The notes below the pieces were generated by a model. The model did no database searches. It saw nothing but the letters and a program-made list of their open reading frames with translations, and had not been told where the DNA came from. 64,000 nucleotides of DNA from assembly GCF_000526155.1 (NCBI RefSeq), contig NZ_JAFN01000001.1, positions 624,501 to 688,500 of the forward strand. The letters run 5' to 3'. The translations under genes and the position numbers were made by a program. Positions 61,741 to 64,000 of the stretch are shown here, one piece after another (position 1 is the stretch's first letter; every line of letters starts with the position of its first letter). This DNA is from Deferrisoma camini S3R1 (GTDB taxonomy: Bacteria > Desulfobacterota > Deferrisomatia > Deferrisomatales > Deferrisomataceae).

Positions 61741-63477
61741 ATGAAGCGCATGAGCCCCGAGGCCAAGGTGGGCCTTCTGGTGCTGGCGGGCGTGATCCTC
61801 CTCACGTACATGGCCCTGCGGCTGGGCCGGCTGGGGTTCGGATCCGGTGGGGGGTACCGGGTGACCCTGCGCCTGGAGAGCGCCGTGGGCCTGGCCCGGG
61901 AGGGCGAGGTGCTGGTGGCCGGCATCCCGGTGGGGATCGTGGAGGACATCCGGCTGAAAGGGGGCCAGGCCGAGCTGGTGCTGCGGCTGCGGGACGACGT
62001 GAAGCTGCCGGTGGACACGGTGGGGAGCCTGCGGACCCACGGGGTGCTGGGCGAGAAGTACGTGGAGCTGGTGCCGGGCCGGGCGAACCGGTACCTGAAG
62101 GACGGGGACGAGGTGTCCCCCGGCGTGCCCCCCGGGGACCTGGACCGGCTGGTGACCAGCCTCAACTCGGTGAGCGACGACGTGAAACGGGTCACCGAAC
62201 GGCTGGCCAACGTGCTGGGCACGCCGGAGGGGGAGCAGAACCTGCGGGAGATGATCGAGGGGCTGCGGGACACGGCCGTGGGGCTCCGGTCGATGATCGA
62301 GGAGAACCGGGAGGACCTGCGGCAGACCCTGGCGAACCTCAGGGGGCTCACCGCCGACCTCAGGGAGCTGGTGGCAGCGAACCGGGAGGGGATCGACGAG
62401 ACCGTGGCCAACACCCGCCGGCTCACCCGAACCCTGGCAGAGCGCACCCCGGCCATCGCCGACAACCTGGAGCGGCTCACGGGCCGGCTGGATGCGGTGG
62501 TGGCCGAGAACCGCGACGACCTGCGGGCGAGCCTGTCGAACCTGCGCCGGGCCACGGCCCGGCTGGACGAGACCCTCGCCTCGATCCGGGACCTGGCCGA
62601 GGCGGCCGGCAGCCCCGAGGGGACGCTGGGCCGGTTGATCCACGACGACTCGTTGTACCGGGAGCTGGAGGGCACCCTCGCGGACCTGCGCTCGGTGATG
62701 GGGCGGATCGAGCGGGGCGAGGGCACCCTGGGCAAGCTCATGACGGACGACACGGTGTACTCGGAACTCACCGACACCCTGGGGAACCTGCGGAGCATCA
62801 CGGACAAGATCGACCGGGGCCAGGGCACCATCGGCCGGCTGGTGAACGAGGACAGCGTCCACGAGAACCTCAACCAGACCCTGGAGGGGATCACCAACTT
62901 CGTGGCCGGGGCGAACCGGTTCCGGTTGGAGGTGTCGTACCGGGGCGAGTACCTGGCTCAGCTCGGCGAGTCCAAGAGCTACTTCGGGCTCACCATTCAG
63001 CCCCGCCAGGACCGGTTCTACTACCTGGCCTTGGTGGACGACCCCCGCGGCGACACCCGCACCAAGATCACCGAGAGGGTGGTGACGGACGACACCGGCA
63101 CCCACACGGTTCGCGAGGAGAAGACGGTCACCGACGACCGCTTCAAGTTCTCGGCCCAGGTGGGCAAGCGGTTCTCGTTCCTGACCGTGCGCGGCGGCCT
63201 GTTCGAGTCCACCGGCGGGGTGGGGGCGGACCTGGACCTCTGGTCGGACCGGCTGCGGCTCACGCTGGAGGCGTTCGATTTCGCCCGGGAGGAGGGCCCG
63301 GTGCACCTGAAGGCCTCGGCCCGGTGGCTGTTCTGGAAGCACCTGTTCGTCACGGCCGGGGCCGACGACTTCTTGGACGACCGGGGCCGGGCCGACTACT
63401 TCGTGGGCGGCGGCATCCGGTTCGTGGACGAGGACCTGAAGTACCTGCTCTCGCCGGCCGCCAACCTGGCTCGGTAG
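61741..63477 (+). CDS. mlaD: MlaD/MCE-family protein with coiled coil and C-terminal barrel-like domain
   Basis: 578 residues. N-terminal membrane anchor (about 10-30, [19 protein letters not shown]). One MCE domain (about 38-125) with [19 protein letters not shown] and [10 protein letters not shown]. Then about 270 residues of heptad-like helices rich in Asn-Leu-Arg repeats ([43 protein letters not shown]). The last 180 residues are beta-rich with alternating polar/hydrophobic strands ([52 protein letters not shown]), like a small outer-membrane barrel. E. coli MlaD is 183 residues. The whole protein could bridge both membranes. Confidence 0.85.
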   Translation: MKRMSPEAKVGLLVLAGVILLTYMALRLGRLGFGSGGGYRVTLRLESAVGLAREGEVLVAGIPVGIVEDIRLKGGQAELVLRLRDDVKLPVDTVGSLRTHGVLGEKYVELVPGRANRYLKDGDEVSPGVPPGDLDRLVTSLNSVSDDVKRVTERLANVLGTPEGEQNLREMIEGLRDTAVGLRSMIEENREDLRQTLANLRGLTADLRELVAANREGIDETVANTRRLTRTLAERTPAIADNLERLTGRLDAVVAENRDDLRASLSNLRRATARLDETLASIRDLAEAAGSPEGTLGRLIHDDSLYRELEGTLADLRSVMGRIERGEGTLGKLMTDDTVYSELTDTLGNLRSITDKIDRGQGTIGRLVNEDSVHENLNQTLEGITNFVAGANRFRLEVSYRGEYLAQLGESKSYFGLTIQPRQDRFYYLALVDDPRGDTRTKITERVVTDDTGTHTVREEKTVTDDRFKFSAQVGKRFSFLTVRGGLFESTGGVGADLDLWSDRLRLTLEAFDFAREEGPVHLKASARWLFWKHLFVTAGADDFLDDRGRADYFVGGGIRFVDEDLKYLLSPAANLAR

Positions 63478-63481
63478 CTTC

Positions 63482-63510
63482 GGGCCTTCGGCCCGCTGGG
63501 CGGCCGGGCG
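63482..63510. repeat. Hairpin and octamers just after mlaD
   Basis: GGGCCTTCGGCCC (63482-63494) starts 4 bp after the mlaD stop. Two octamers, GCTGGGCG and GCCGGGCG, follow. Forward orientation, as in other arrays after stop codons. Confidence 0.75.
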
Positions 63511-63526
63511 ATAATGGCTTTCAAAC

Positions 63527-63712
63527 GTATTGCCAGGGTACGGGGTGGAGGCCTGGGATTCAGGAGCCAGAGGTCAGAAGACAGAAGTTCGGGCAGATTC
63601 TCTCCTGTCCACTGCCCTCTGGATTCTGTCTCCTGATACGGCCGCACCCGGCGCTCCACCAGACCCCCACCCCGTACTCCCCAAGGGGAAGGGGGCACGG
63701 GCCTGACAATAC
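63527..63712. repeat. 186-bp inverted-repeat element, second type
   Basis: The ends are GTATTGCCAGG (63527-63537) and CCTGACAATAC (63702-63712), inverted with one mismatch. A further inner pair, GGGTACGGGGTGG (about 63536-63548) and CCACCCCGTACTCC, follows the same axis. Its interior has CAGAAGACAGAAG-type degenerate repeats in opposite orientations, also found at 54338-54425. No protein frame is credible. No clear target duplication is seen. Confidence 0.6.
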
Positions 63713-63715
63713 TTT

Positions 63716-63731
63716 ATCCCAGTTTTCCAGC
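63716..63731. repeat. Two octamers (complement orientation) upstream of purH
   Basis: ATCCCAGT and TTTCCAGC end 15 bp before the purH ATG and form an inverted pair with the octamers after mlaD at the other side of the gap. Confidence 0.6.
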
Positions 63732-63746
63732 CCAAAAGGAGGAACG

Positions 63747-64000
63747 ATGGCACCGATTCGCCGAGCGATCGTGAGCGTGTCCGACAAGACCGGGGTGGTG
63801 GAGTTCGCCCGGGGTCTGGCCGACCGGGGCGTGGAGATTCTGTCCACCGGCGGCACCGCTCGGATGCTCCGGGAGGCCGGGGTTCCCGTCACCGAGGTCA
63901 GCGCCTACACGGGGTTCCCCGAGATCCTGGACGGCCGGGTCAAGACCCTGGTGCCCAAGATCCACGGGGGCATCCTGGGGCTCCGGGACGATCCCAAGCA
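63747..64000 (+). CDS. purH: PurH (AICAR transformylase/IMP cyclohydrolase), N-terminal part
   Basis: The ATG at 63747 has AAAAGGAGG 5 bp upstream. The 84 residues before the window ends show the MGS-like IMP cyclohydrolase domain: [63 protein letters not shown]. PurH catalyses the last two steps of IMP synthesis. The transformylase part lies outside the window. Confidence 0.95.
   Translation, partial: MAPIRRAIVSVSDKTGVVEFARGLADRGVEILSTGGTARMLREAGVPVTEVSAYTGFPEILDGRVKTLVPKIHGGILGLRDDPK

Overview
This is 64 kb of chromosome, about 70% G+C by eye, from a Gram-negative bacterium with an outer membrane. The evidence is a TamB end, an Omp85 barrel protein, ADP-heptose and heptosyltransferase genes, an LpxL-type acyltransferase and an Mla lipid-transport operon. 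Multihaem c-type cytochromes, an NrfD-type membrane complex and DUF4416 suggest an anaerobic or metal/sulfur-respiring lineage near Desulfobacterota/Desulfuromonadia. That placement is inference; no rRNA gene is present to fix it. I see no phage genes, integrase, transposase, CRISPR array, tRNA or rRNA.

Layout. 1-5.1 kb: end of tamB, a giant Omp85 protein with seven POTRA-like repeats, a small lipoprotein, and a membrane-anchored HTH regulator divergent from a class III cytochrome. 5.2-16.4 kb (minus strand): a histone-deacetylase-fold enzyme, then a tightly overlapped chain reading cheD, HDOD, yjbQ, phoH, class A PBP, pabB, pabC, DUF362 ferredoxin protein and a hydantoinase/oxoprolinase-family protein. 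16.5-22.8 kb: a cytidylate-kinase-like gene, lexA, a periplasmic binding protein with a sensor kinase, and dgt. 22.8-43.7 kb: one long plus-strand lipopolysaccharide block with gmhB, rfaE1, five GT9 and six GT4 glycosyltransferases, one GT2, a pyruvyltransferase-like gene, a polysaccharide deacetylase and a likely pseudokinase, interrupted by a VapBC pair and ending in yicC. 44-52.6 kb: dnaE, a cysteine desulfurase, mnmA, mtaB and rnc. 52.8-56.5 kb: a geranylgeranyl-reductase-like flavoprotein and typA. 56.5-59.5 kb: a cytochrome/FeS/NrfD operon. 59.6-63.5 kb: a lipoprotein and mlaE-mlaF-mlaD. The window ends inside purH.

How the genes work together. The LPS block could make and transfer heptose (RfaE1 and GmhB supply two steps; GmhA, a nucleotidyltransferase and HldD are not in the window) and extend the core with GT4 enzymes. 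mlaEFD and the Omp85/TamB pair serve the same envelope. Many neighbouring genes overlap by 4 bp (ATGA, GTGA or TTGA), implying translational coupling.

The most unusual content is between genes. Exact 8-bp-period arrays (units GCTRGRRR or the complement), often beside a GGGCCTTCGGCCC hairpin, lie just after stop codons in one orientation and just before start codons in the other. One array, before dnaE, is split by a 268-bp non-coding element with 11-bp terminal inverted repeats and a CTA duplication; removing the element and one CTA restores the 8-bp period exactly. Diverged or deleted relatives of this element lie at three other places. Other notable items are a lexA promoter with a direct-repeat operator that predicts a leaderless mRNA, twin palindromes around the -35 of the cytochrome/NrfD operon, an array of half-sites beside the HTH regulator, and a 159-nt foldback before mnmA.
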